This document shows positions 41,342 to 51,317 of a DNA stretch of 64,000 nucleotides, one piece after another (positions within the stretch are counted from its first letter, which is position 1; every line of letters starts with the position of its first letter). The notes beneath the pieces are model-generated. The model was not told the DNA's origin. It saw only the letters and a program-made list of their open reading frames with translations, and did not search any database. The DNA is from Diploptera punctata (Eukaryota > Arthropoda > Insecta > Blattodea > Blaberidae), in contig JASPKZ010003845.1 in assembly GCA_030220185.1 (NCBI GenBank), forward strand, positions 2,551,501 to 2,615,500, given 5' to 3'. The position numbers and the translations under genes are program-made.

Positions 41342-41488
41342 TCGTATCATTGTTATAATTACATTTTGACATTTAACAATTGAAGTCAAATATGACTTGA
41401 AAAGAAAAGTTAGCATCTGAACCGGGATTTGAAGAAGTCCCGGGTTCAAATCCCGGTTTAGGTGTTAATGTTTATTTTCATCATCATC

Positions 41489-41489
<1 letters not shown>

Positions 41490-41522
<33 letters not shown>
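41490..41522. repeat. (TA)n microsatellite
   Basis: About 16 units. The mariner-bearing tract ends at 41337, and 41432-41460 has a palindromic TCCCGGGTTCAAATCCCGG B-box-like block. Confidence 0.9.
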
Positions 41523-41523
<1 letters not shown>

Positions 41524-41542
41524 TATGATAAGAAAAATAAAT

Positions 41543-41611
41543 GCCTGGACGGGATTCGAACCCGGATCTCTGAGTCTGTACCTCAGCGTGATATCCATTA
41601 CACTACCAGGC
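41543..41611 (-). other. tRNA-like sequence (tRNA pseudogene or SINE head), copy 1
   Basis: 69 nt on the minus strand, from GCCTGGTAGTGTAATGGATA to CCGGGTTCGAATCCCGTCC then AGGC. A-box-like TAGTGTAATGG and perfect B box GGTTCGAATCC. The acceptor stem pairs 6 of 7 (GCCTGG/CCAGGC). The anticodon stem is CTGAG/CTCAG with loop GTACAGA. The D arm is weak, so I do not call it a functional tRNA. Confidence 0.5.
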
Positions 41612-41840
41612 GAATCCAATTCAAACGCTTATTTTTCTTATATATGTATTATACTCTCCATTATTATTAGATGTCGCGAGAACACTGTCTTCACTGCCAT
41701 CTAGTAGCTGACTATATCAAGTAAGCAAATTAAAGAGAATATTTATTTTACTTTATAGCAGTGACGCTTTATCGATGTTATAATTAAATCTTTAACATTG
41801 AGCAATGCAAGCTTAATATGGCATGATAAGAAAAATAAAT

Positions 41841-41909
41841 GCCTGGACGGGATTCGAACCCGGATCTCTGAGTCTGTACCTCAGCGTGATATCCATTACA
41901 CTACCAGGC
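41841..41909 (-). other. tRNA-like sequence, copy 2 (298 bp from copy 1)
   Basis: Identical over the 69 nt to copy 1, with the left flank GATAAGAAAAATAAAT also shared. The right flank differs, passing into (TA)n at 41912-41935. Short shared flanks plus different outer DNA suggest SINE copies or a partial tandem duplication. Confidence 0.5.
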
Positions 41910-42064
41910 GAATATATATATATATATATATATATTCATGCTACGGTTAGAGAGATTAATGTTTATGTATAATTTCTAGTCATTATGTACAATTACAAGA
42001 TCAAATTTGGTATATATACATAATTGCTAGATATTATGATTTCGTAAGGCAACAATTATTTATG

Positions 42065-42420
42065 TGTGTGTATTTTAACGCTCTAGCAGTCACAATTTTC
42101 GTTTTTCTTTAACCAAACTCGGCATATACAAAAAAAAATAAGAAAGCTAAGGTTCATTTGCTTTACCAGTAAAATCGGACCATTAGGACTGGAATTAACC
42201 TGAAGAGAAAATTTAAAATTGGTCTGGCGGATCACATAGATTCTTTGCAATGAAACACGATAGAAGCTAATGAAATAAAACAAAAAAAAAATCATTCTAA
42301 TAAAATCAGATATCTGATCATTGGGTGCGGGCGTTTACTTGAAAGCCGATATTTAAAAATCCCTCTAGTGGCTTCCATGTTTGTTTAGTTGTTTTGTTAA
42401 ATTTCAGATTACTTTATAAT
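42065..42420 (+). repeat. Repeat H copy
   Basis: CGCTCTAGCAGTCACAATTT at 42072, a CTGGCGGATCACA variant near 42225 and CCCTCTAGTGGCTTCC near 42362 mark three units about 140-150 bp apart. AAAATCGGACCATTAGG lies between. Confidence 0.6.
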
Positions 42421-43375
42421 GGCGGACTAAATTTCTATTGTCGCAAAATCAAAGACTTGCCGGTGATTAAGGAAGATATTACAACGATAATTCGGACATA
42501 CACATTTAAGCCCATACATTCTGAAGCGTTTTAAAAATATCTTATTGATGTTACAGTTATAGGCTAATTCAGCAGTTGCCAACTTGCCTCAAGTGCTTTA
42601 TAAACTATCAAGAAAATGTAGAAAATTTTAAGTGTGTAATATTTCAGTTTGAATTTATTTTTAATGACGGACAGTATTAATCGGACGACTTCGGTAATTT
42701 AGACTCCCATTAAAGAAGTAAATGGCTATTGCATTAGCGAACAAGATTTAACAAGAAAAATGATAGTTACTTCAATTCCATTAAACTGTTAACATTTATT
42801 CATTTTCAAGTTATTACCATGTTTCGACTCTTAACTTCTCTCAATACCACATTATGTGTTCAGGTAGGAAAATAGGCAGATACGTAAATATATATATATA
42901 TATTAAAATTTTTATTCATGTGGACACTACTTGAGTATAAATGAGGAAACGTTGAATATTAATATGACGTCAGCTAATACCTCATTTCATAACCACGCCC
43001 TCATATTGAAGGAAAGTTTCCTGTTGAGTAAAACCCGGAATCAAAACCACAAGATGACATGGTGCAGATTCACTGAGGATACATGTAGAGATTAATGTAA
43101 AACCAGACAATACAAATGCAGATAGTAAGATAGATTGGATGATAATTCTAAGAATTTAACGAAATGCAATTAAATATGGAACCTGCTATTCATCGAAGTG
43201 ATACGAGTTTCAATTAAATACACCCGCTTCACGTAAGCTTGTAATAATTGCTGGAAAATTGGACGCATTTCTACATACGCGGTTCTTTTATTATAATACA
43301 CATTCCAATGACGCGACGTGATGTTCTTCTGTTCCAAGTATAAAATGTTACACAAAATATCCCACCGAGCGAGTT
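42421..43375. other. No recognised feature
   Basis: AT-rich non-coding stretch with a short (TA)n at 42890-42903. Confidence 0.45.
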
Positions 43376-43450
43376 GGTTGAGATATAGCTTTTCTGACTT
43401 CTTCAGGTAGTTTCGGGTTCAGACCCACATGGCGGCCAACCTACTTATTC
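43376..43450 (+). mobile_element. SINE-E-like head fragment
   Basis: GAGCGAGTTGGTTGAGATAT and TAGTTTCGGGTTCAGACCCA look like degenerate A and B boxes. Only the head is recognisable. Confidence 0.4.
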
Positions 43451-43599
43451 CTGTTTTTAGCTAATTTCAAAGGAATGTATCTATTGAAGTTGTTCTCATG
43501 AAAATATTTTTTAATACATTTTACAAATCTTCAACGAACCAACTTACCAGACACCTAAAACGATCATGACTAATATAGGTCTATATAATCATATGTGCG

Positions 43600-43905
43600 C
43601 TGGATTCCAGCTAGAGTAGTGTGGCTCACTCCACGCCGCCGGTTTTCGGACTCTGTACTTGTCCGGCGACGTGGTTTATGATGACCCTGCTCTGGTGAGG
43701 AACCATTCTCATGTCATCCATACCTGCTACGGTATTTCCGGCAGGACACCTAAGCCGCGAGACACACAAGGGCTAAGAAACTAAACCCTTACTGAAAAAC
43801 ACAATGGTATTTGGCCGCCAAGGGACCCCAACTGGTTCCCAAAGAAGCGGCACACTGGGCAATGCTGGTCATTGCCACAAACCAGACAGCAAAACACGAC
43901 TATTA
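43600..43905. other. GC-rich island of unknown nature
   Basis: Clearly GC-richer than its surroundings (CTCCACGCCGCCGGTTTTCG, GGACACCTAAGCCGCGAG). It has no open frame with a recognised motif and no tRNA boxes. It directly precedes a repeat H copy. Possibly a fragment of an unidentified repeat. Confidence 0.35.
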
Positions 43906-44107
43906 GGAATGGGAATTAACATAAAACGAAAATTAAAAAATCGTTCTAGCGGCCGCAATTTTCCATTTTTCGCAACGAAACGCACAATATGCAATTTAAT
44001 TAAAGCAAAGAATATATTTTCCAAAAAATCAACGAAATCCGACCAACCATTAAAAGTTGGGATATAACTTACCTGAAAGCTGAAATTTAAAAATAGCTCT
44101 ATTGGTG
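43906..44107 (+). repeat. Repeat H copy
   Basis: TTCTAGCGGCCGCAATTTTC at 43945 and AGCTCTATTGGTGCT at 44095, about 150 bp apart, with ATCCGACCAACCATTA between. It runs directly into an RTE fragment. Confidence 0.6.
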
Positions 44108-44424
44108 CTGAGAAACAGACAGGTGAAAGGAGATCATTGCATAATAGTGAGCTATATGATCTTCACTGGAAACCGAATAAAATAATAACAATTAAGTCTC
44201 GTAAACTTCGGTGGGCAGAACATGTAGATCGAATGGAGAATTAAAGAGGGGTATGGAAACTTCTTGTGTAGGAAAACCCGGGGGCAAGCGCATAGTGGGA
44301 ACGCCAGGAATGAGATGAGGGAATACAATTATCCTTGATTCGAGGAATTATAAAGAGAATGAAAATATTAGATAGAGATGTATGTTTATGCGGCCACGAT
44401 CCTCCGGTTTCGATAGTTTCAGTG
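44108..44424 (+). pseudogene. RTE-clade LINE 3' fragment, degenerate
   Basis: GAAACAGACAGGTGAAAGGA, AAGTCTCGTAAACTTCGGTG and GGAAAACCCGGGGGCAAGCG trace the tail to the terminus TTTCGATAGTTTCAGTG, immediately followed by a SINE-A. Confidence 0.8.
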
Positions 44425-44425
44425 C

Positions 44426-44723
44426 ATCGCCGTAGCGTAGTGGTTAAGGCACTGCGCTACAAGCCGGAAGGTCGAGGGTTCGAGTCCCGGTGGGGTCAGG
44501 ATTTTTAAACTGACCCAAACCTTCTGGTGGCACTATGGCCCTGGGGTCGACTCAGCCTCTAACTGAAATGAATACCAGACGCTTGTTCTGGGGTAAAGGC
44601 GGCCGTCACGCAGGGCTGACAACCCGGCTGACATCAAGTGCCGATTGTCAAGAAAAAAGTGGGAGCCTTAACCTCCTACTACCCCAAGGGCCTCCTGAGG
44701 CCTGTAGTGGGAACACTTTACCT
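44426..44723 (+). mobile_element. SINE-A, full-length reference copy
   Basis: Head: GCCGTAGCGTAGTGGTTAAG (A box) and GGGTTCGAGTCCCGGTGGGG (B box GGTTCGAGTCC). Body: AAACTGACCCAAACCTTCTG, CTGGGGTCGACTCAGCCTCT, GGCGGCCGTCACGCAGGG. End: GGGCCTCCTGAGGCCTGTAG then TGGGAACACTTTACC. It abuts the 3' end of an RTE fragment. The following 44724-44828 is AT-rich without a feature. Confidence 0.9.
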
Positions 44724-44828
44724 TTTATATATATGCATACACTATTTTATTTTATTAATTAATTAATTAAATAATTATTTGCTCTATTATACGCTAGTCC
44801 ATCATTAAACTTCTTCAGCAGGATGTTC

Positions 44829-44961
44829 CATCCATCCGTAGTAATTCTGACCGAAGACAGGTCTTTTACTGCAATCATAGAATTTTCATGCTATGCTTGC
44901 AGCTTTACTAGGGAATTGTAGGTGTGGTACCTTCGCGTTGCTTTTCACACCGGTGAAGGAT
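44829..44961 (-). mobile_element. SINE-C 3' fragment
   Basis: Carries both tail hairpins (UUCG stem weakened by substitutions) and the CACCGGTGTGAAAAGC block, truncated just before the CATC run. Confidence 0.8.
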
Positions 44962-45642
44962 CTAATTGCAGCTCACTAGAATTCTTTTGAGTTGATATGG
45001 AAATCGATATTGGCTATCCTGCGACACCTCTGAATAATCGATTGGAAAACAAGTGACTGCTAGCGTCATGTTGGCCAATGAGGTAACACACTTTTCCGCT
45101 AGAACCGATTGTCAACATGTTTGCTCACATATAAAGGGATTCTATTCCAGGACTCCACCTACATTGTGGGCAAGTTAGAGTGAGAAAATGGTCAAGTTAG
45201 TGTTAGTTTGGGCAAGTTAGATTAGAAAATGAACTAATTCTACACCAGATTAGTTTAGCATTCACTTATTTGCTAGCGGGCTTTTGTGATAAGTTGGCCA
45301 CCCTGTGTGCGCAATAACTCATTCATATTTTACATTGTAAATATAATTTAGGTTACTTTGAGCTCAACTTCTCATTTCATTTTATGGCATTTCTCACTTT
45401 TTTGGATAAACAAATCAATATTTCTCTCGTGTAATTATTCACACACTGCAACAATAAATTATGGGTTTTTCAGTTTTTATATTTGAATTTATGTACGGGG
45501 TGAATCATAAATATGGCTATACGTTTGATTGCGTTGTGTGATGAAAATATTACCATTACAGGAAATGTGAAATTACCGTTGGAAACACAATTATTCAAAT
45601 TACAACAATGGAATAAAACAAAACAGTGTAGAACTTACGTCA

Positions 45643-46200
45643 TTGGTCAAAATGACGTTGAATATGCAACAGCAAATTACAATTACTGCATGGGCAATAA
45701 CGTATGCTAATGATCGTGAGGCTGCAAGACGGGCAAGACGTGAGTTTAACGTAGCATTGCAACCGTCGCGACTGTGGGGAAGTGGAGAAAACGACAGCTG
45801 TAAACGGGAAGGATGCAGAAAATCAAACCTCCTTGAAGGCCTCACATTAGCACGGATGCAGAAACAACGAAGAGAATTGTGGAGGCGTTCGACGCTATCT
45901 CACACAAATCAACCCACCAAGCTGCACTTGAATTTCATATCAGTCAATCGAGTGTGTGTCGTGTTTTGAAGCGTGAAAAGTACCACCCCTTCAAACCGAT
46001 TCGAGGAAGAAGAGGCCCCGTTGAATGGCCAGCACGTTCCCCTGACCTCACAGCATGTGACTATTGGTTGTGGGGTTATCTGAAGGAGAAGGTTTATGCC
46101 CGAAACCTTAAGACGTCGACTTGCTGAAGTTAGTAATTGAGGAAGAAATTAGAGCTATTCCTTTAAACATGTTTAAAAACGCAATGAATGACTTCCTTGA
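45643..46200 (+). pseudogene. Mariner/IS630-type transposase fragments
   Basis: The N-terminal QQQITITAWAITYANDREAA and RRARREFN (HTH) are followed in another frame by FDAISHKSTHQAALEFHISQ SSVCRVLKR (second HTH; split here). The frame then jumps to VEWPARSPDLTACDYWLWGY LKEKVYARN, the third-aspartate region, and an AIPLNMFKNAMNDFLE end. The first two catalytic aspartates are deleted and frames are broken. Confidence 0.75.
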
Positions 46201-46217
46201 ATGACATCATATTTCCT

Positions 46218-46347
<130 letters not shown>

Positions 46348-46440
46348 TTACTCACTGGCACTATCGAACCCGTAGGTTCATGGCCACACGGACATAAGCT
46401 CTCCATACATCCCTATCCTGAGCTAATGTTTTCCAATCAT
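46348..46440 (-). pseudogene. RTE-clade LINE 3' end fragment
   Basis: ACTTACTCACTGGCACTATC through CATGGCCACACGGACATAAG to TTTTCCAATCATT: the last 90 bp of the family on the minus strand. Confidence 0.85.
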
Positions 46441-46518
46441 TATAGTAATAATAATAATAATAATATTTTCGTCACAAAATGCGATCAAACGTATAGCCAT
46501 ATTTCTGAACACACTGTA

Positions 46519-47040
46519 GGTGCACGGTGGATTGGAATCCTCTCGATATTAAGTAAAAACAATATTGTATCTATTGAAATGAGTTTCGTTAAACTGAAAG
46601 GTAATATTGTGAATACTGGAGGCAAAGTGTTTTGCGTTTTCACGAGAAACCAGGAAATGTTTGTACTGATAGAGGCTGCCGCTTTCCCACGCCCGAATCG
46701 CGTGTTCAACTACTCTCTTATTGTTTTAGGCGACTTTTCACTCTCTAATAATATATAGCTCATCTCTTTGCTATATATCACAAGGGCCTCACTAGCTTCT
46801 TCTGCTCCGACCATTTGTCACAATTCCTTTAATCTTTGTTCCTTACGGTATAGCTAGTTCTCGCTCGAAAAGTTATAACCTTGAATTGGCAACGCTACTA
46901 TAAGATCCATTCATTTAATTTCTTTAACAAAAAATAGAAAAAAAACAAGTGGTATAATGAGATAATAAGAGAAGAATTACCGAGCGAATTTGGCCAAGGG
47001 ATAGCGTTTGAGGGGGATTCTGTTGCCACCTGCCACTTAC
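46519..47040. other. Unique core of the long inverted-repeat element
   Basis: No recognised domain. A 110-codon plus frame at 46426-46758 runs from the RTE tail through the mariner TIR into this core and so cannot be one gene. A local frame here could be a relic of a host or transposon protein, but I cannot identify it. Confidence 0.35.
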
Positions 47041-47500
47041 ATAAATTAAAGAGAAAAACACAATTTATTGTTGCAGTTTGTGAATAATTACTTGATAGAA
47101 ATCATATGATTTTTTTCAAAAAATAATAGAGAAATGCCTTAAAATGAAGTGACAAGTTGAACTCAAAGTAACCTAAAGTTACCATATATGCAATTTAAGA
47201 TATGTATTAGTCATTGCTCAGTTTAGCCAACTTATTACAAAACACCGCCAACAAACAAGTGAATGCTAAACTAGTCTGGTGTATTAACTCGCCCATTTCC
47301 TCATCCTAACTTGCCCTTCTAACACTAATTTGCCCATTTTCTCACCCTCTCTCATCTTAACTAGCCCACTAATGTACGTAGACTACTGGGATAGAATCCC
47401 CTTATATGCGAGTAAACATGTTGGCAATTGGCTCTAGCGGGAACGTGTGTTATCAAATTGGCAAACAAGATGCTAGGAGCCATTTGTTCAGCGATCGATA

Positions 47501-47650
47501 CGTGGTGCGGTGGCATACAACAGCCCGTTTGAGTTTCGTATCCGGGAGGTCCAGGGTTTAAAACCCTATCTGACTAACCTGGTTGGTTTTCTTTAGTCTC
47601 TAAGCAAATGCTGAATTAGAATTTAATTGCCAGTGCCTATTTATCCAAAC
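47501..47650 (+). mobile_element. SINE-E copy, tRNA-like head
   Basis: GGTGCGGTGGCATACAACAG, GTATCCGGGAGGTCCAGGGT, TTAAAACCC, then CCTGGTTGGTTTTCTTTAGT and AGAATTTAATTGCCAGTGCC. It shares its layout with the 47970 copy. Confidence 0.6.
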
Positions 47651-47969
47651 TCGTCATTTTATGGTATTATTTAAAAAATAACTAAATAGACGCGATGCGA
47701 CCTTAGTTGTTAAACCGTTTATAAATAAGAATGACATAAAAAGATAGAAGAATTAAATATGCTCAATTTAAATAACAAAATAAAATAATGTATAAAGAAA
47801 TATTATGATCATCTATTTTAGATGCCACAATTAAACTTCCAAAAGAGGCTAGGGACATAATCTTAAAAGGAAGAGAAGGGAAAGGAAGACACATGAAGAG
47901 AGGGGCAGATCTATTTTTCTGGTCGAAAGTCCTAATTTTGAAGTTAATTATGATAATATAATATCCGAT

Positions 47970-48128
47970 TAGCACGAGTTGGCTCAAGCGTTAGTGTTTG
48001 AGACTCGTATTCGGGAGTTCCCGGGTTTAAATCTCAGTGTTGAATAACTAAGGTTATGTTCTTGGTTTTCCTTAATTATCAAGACAAATGGGTTGGAATT
48101 TCATTTCCAAGACTCGTTTAATTATATT
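47970..48128 (+). mobile_element. SINE-E copy, tRNA-like head
   Basis: GCACGAGTTGGCTCAAGCGT, GACTCGTATTCGGGAGTTCC, CGGGTTTAAATCTC (degenerate B box), then TTCTTGGTTTTCCTTAATTA and GGAATTTCATTTCCAAGACT. Confidence 0.65.
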
Positions 48129-48653
48129 CGTTATTTCATAATATGTGTTTTAAATGTATTGTTTTTTAACACAAATGTTTATCTTCAATCAAACAATTTG
48201 TTACATAATTCTCTTCTTCTGATGATTCATATCCTTAATCTTATAGGCAATTATGGAAATCCCGTGTTAGCGATATGAACGCTGCGCAGGTTAAGTCAGT
48301 GTAGTGGCAGGCTGACTATAGTATTGCCGGTTACCATCCCTAATATGACTTCGGGATGGCTGTGAGCCATATCTCCCCACTCAGCCCCCTTTTAGCTATT
48401 TGGGCCACACAATTACAAAAATCCTCTTTTCTCACAAAATCGTCTCCAAGATGTAGACTATCACTCGCCCAAGTTAAATCTACACGTGGAAAATATGCTA
48501 GGAATGTGCTGTCGTTTCTCTTCCCTCTTACTATGCTGCCCACTTTCTGTCACCTGTGTAGTATTTTTTGACTTTGAAGGGAGCGCTGGCAAATACTGTG
48601 TTTTTTATATAGTCCGTCATCTAGCAGCAGTCTTTAACCAAATGAATAATCCA
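48129..48653. other. No recognised feature
   Basis: Mixed-composition DNA. A 24-bp block around 48455 (ACTCGCCCAAGTTAAATCTA) has an inverted near-match at about 49270. No gene was identified. Confidence 0.4.
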
Positions 48654-48664
48654 GCAACCATGTT

Positions 48665-49006
48665 TTTTTAATCGCGACAGGCTAGAAGGCTCTTGGCGTA
48701 CCATCCGGCTGCTGGCCTCACACCCACATGTGTTAAACACAGAGGTAAACGATCATCTAGCCAGTATAGGGGTGACATGTGGTCAGCATATCGGTTCCCC
48801 CAGCCGTTATAGATGGTCTTCTCAACCTGGAGTCGCTACTTATTGTAGCTACCCAAATGCCTCACGATGCTGGGTGGAACCGGTCCCATACTGGCCGAAA
48901 TTCCATGAGAAAATTTCTTCTCCCATGGTGTCCCGAACCAGCGCAAGTTCCATAGCTCTGCGCTAAGGCTTCTTGCCTTAACCACTCGGCTACGGCGCGG
49001 GACGCG
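48665..49006 (-). mobile_element. SINE-D, full-length copy with 11-bp TSD
   Basis: GCAACCATGTT flanks the copy at 48654-48664 and 49007-49017. The minus-strand head GCGCCGTAGCCGAGTGGTTA and CTGGTTCGGGACACCATGGG lead into the body and end in GCCTTCTAGCCTGTCGCGAT. The TSD shows target-primed insertion. Confidence 0.9.
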
Positions 49007-49017
49007 GCAACCATGTT

Positions 49018-49792
49018 ACTGCAGGGAAATGAGTTGTCCCTCCTTTGCCTTCCTCATTACATGTAGCCAATTCCCTCTTCTGTGTTATGAGGGTGGTAAT
49101 ATGAGAGATGACAAACACTGCGATTTCAAATGATTCGAACCCTTCAGTAGTCGTCTACTAAATGTCTAATTTGACAACCATGTAATGATGTTTCACATGT
49201 GTTTGGGGATTCTCCCTTCCATAAGGCAATGGTTTTTGGCGACACAAGCGCTAAAAACACTTCCAATATAGTCGTGCAGAGTTAACTTGGGCGAGTAATA
49301 CAGTTAACAATTACAATTTTATCGAATCTAAAATTTTACTTTCTACTGTACTAATTCTGCCGTTTGAACTCGCATGTGTTTTCATACTCCGCACATGCCC
49401 ACTAACACAATAATTTCCATGTCACAAAAATTTGGAAAGTTCCTTCAGAAAATCAGATTTAACTTAATATTTAGAATGAGGAAATTTTCAGTATAACTCA
49501 TGAATAATTCTATTTTTCACTGTCCTACATATGTAGCAATAGAATATGTAATTACTGGACCTATGATTTTTAGACGCTAAAATATGATTCAGGCAACTAA
49601 AATAGGCTTTGAAAACTGTAAATTTGTCTTTAAAATATTAATTTAGGATTTAATATATATATATAGTACCACATATTACTATCATTAACAGGAATACGTA
49701 TGTAATAATTATGAAATTAAGTAATTAAAATTTACTACATTAAACTATTTATTGCCCACAAAGTAGAATAATTATTTTTTACATAATTTCAA
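49018..49792. other. No recognised feature
   Basis: AT-rich, with a short (TA)n at 49662-49671. Confidence 0.45.
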
Positions 49793-50191
49793 GTCGGCCG
49801 CGGTGGACTAGTGGTTATGCTCCTTGCCTCTGGTCCCGAGGGTCGCGGGTTCAAACCCGGCCGGGGTCGATGGATTTTTTAGGACGGAAAAATCCAAGGA
49901 GCAAGTCCTCCGGGAGGGACTTAAGCCATGGGTCCCGAGTCTGAAGATTTTCAGGCTCGTAAAAAATCCTTAAGCCTGAATGAAAAGGCCTCTAAGCAAA
50001 ATTTACCGAATTTTCCCGTCCTAGTACTACCTTGGTTTCCTAGATGTCAGTATGAACGCTGACCACGTACCACTCAAAAATGGCATCTATACGAAAAGAA
50101 GTGTAACTAAATTAGTATGGTTCAAATTCTTCATGTAGGGGGAGAGCGCCTAAATCTCTGTAAAGGGAAAATATAGGCTTACAATACAAAA
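49793..50191 (+). mobile_element. SINE-B, full-length reference copy
   Basis: Head: GTCGGCCGCGGTGGACTAGT, then GGTCGCGGGTTCAAACCCGG. Body: CCGGGGTCGATGGATTTTTT, CCGGGAGGGACTTAAGCC, the hairpin TTCAGGCT ... AGCCTGAA at 49950-49980, then GGTACTACC-like and TGACCACGTACCACTC blocks. 3' end: GCGCCTAAATCTCTGTAAAG and ACAATACAAAA. Confidence 0.9.
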
Positions 50192-50964
50192 TACATAATT
50201 TCAATATTCTGGTAAAATTTCGAAGATCTCTGAAAATGTCTGCAGATCTTGCAATAGGCTACTATAAATTTAAAGTAACGTAAATTTAATTTTGAAAATC
50301 AATTTTAGCCTCAATAACTACCATATAGGCACAATAATTAAAATAAGTTAGGCCCAAAAACACAAAATATATGCTAATGAAAAATAGGCATTTTTGGGCA
50401 TCTATTACTGGAAACTCTACAAGCCAATAGGATCGATAGGTCGTGCTTTCGCAGTCCTTATGCGTACTGAACATCGGGATCAAAACCTTTTGCTTCACGC
50501 GAGGTTTCTGTCCTCGCTGATCTGCCTTTAGGACACCTGCGTTGTTCTTTGACAGATGTATCGCTCCAGTCGAGGTGGTATAACTTTACATGAAACATAT
50601 CAGCATATTTGGTTTTTATTCATTCCTTCAGCAGGAAAAAAATAAGCATGGAACATAAAATCAGAGATCTAGTAATTACATTAAATCTGGCCTCTAATCA
50701 TAATTGAACAATGTGGTTGGTTGATGGGTCGTGGATCACGGTTTGTTTTCCCCTCACATCTGTGTACTGATCTTGTTAAATACTAATTTACAGTTGAAGA
50801 GATGAAACGTGGATGGCGCCTGTTGAGATTACGTTAAAACTGGTTCTTTTAAAACGTTGAAGCTTAATGAAGGCAGTAATGTGTAATTATCTCTATCAAT
50901 ATGTGCATCAGATTCCACTCTCGCACCATGGTGCTGCAAATATAATTCTCTTCTTAAGGTGAGA
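50192..50964. other. No recognised feature
   Basis: AT-rich sequence with a GC-richer patch at 50500-50580. Nothing identifiable. Confidence 0.45.
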
Positions 50965-51125
50965 ACTAACTCACTCACTCTATGACTTGTTTAACCTATA
51001 GGTTCAATCACGTATTCACCACGCCATCTGAATTCAATTCATATATCTAGTTCTATAAGATCCATCCGAATATTATCTTCCCATCTTATTTCTGGCATTC
51101 CTAATGATTTTTTCCTCACGAGTTA
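50965..51125 (-). pseudogene. Diverged RTE-like LINE 3' fragment
   Basis: Minus translation gives a KKSLGMPEIRWEDNI-like block in one frame, then a tail leading to ACTCACTCACTC, which resembles the family's tetranucleotide tail. Confidence 0.5.
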
Positions 51126-51317
51126 ATAATAATATTAATAATAATAATAGATGTTTTATTTCTTCTGGCAGAGTTAAGGCTATAAGGCCTTCTCTTCCTC
51201 ACAACGATCACAATTACAAATGCATGTTTGCAGTGTAGATTATATATAAACTATACTAATTATAAAGAGTTAAAATATATTAATAGTTGCAATAAATTTC
51301 ATGTACAAACTACATTT

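Noticed and set aside
41133..41372. Eighty extra N-terminal codons of the mariner transposase frame
   Set aside because: They translate the 5' UTR, the TIR and the outside (TA)n tract; the family start is the ATG at 41132.
41490..41935. CRISPR-like repeat-spacer pattern from the two identical tRNA-like units
   Set aside because: Only two copies, 298 bp apart, in a eukaryotic repeat context.
44426..44500. Possible functional tRNA genes at SINE heads
   Set aside because: Good A and B boxes but poor acceptor and anticodon stems and a shared non-tRNA body, as expected of SINEs.
44987..45036. Extension of the long inverted repeat further left
   Set aside because: Sequence left of 45037 does not pair with the region beyond 47499.
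46426..46758. 110-codon plus frame
   Set aside because: Spans three unrelated pieces (RTE tail, mariner TIR, inverted-repeat core), so it cannot be one ancestral gene.
48453..49293. Inverted match ACTCGCCCAAGTTAA near 48.46 and 49.27 kb
   Set aside because: Only about 25 bp pairs and the flanks do not; could be chance or a fragment of another repeat.
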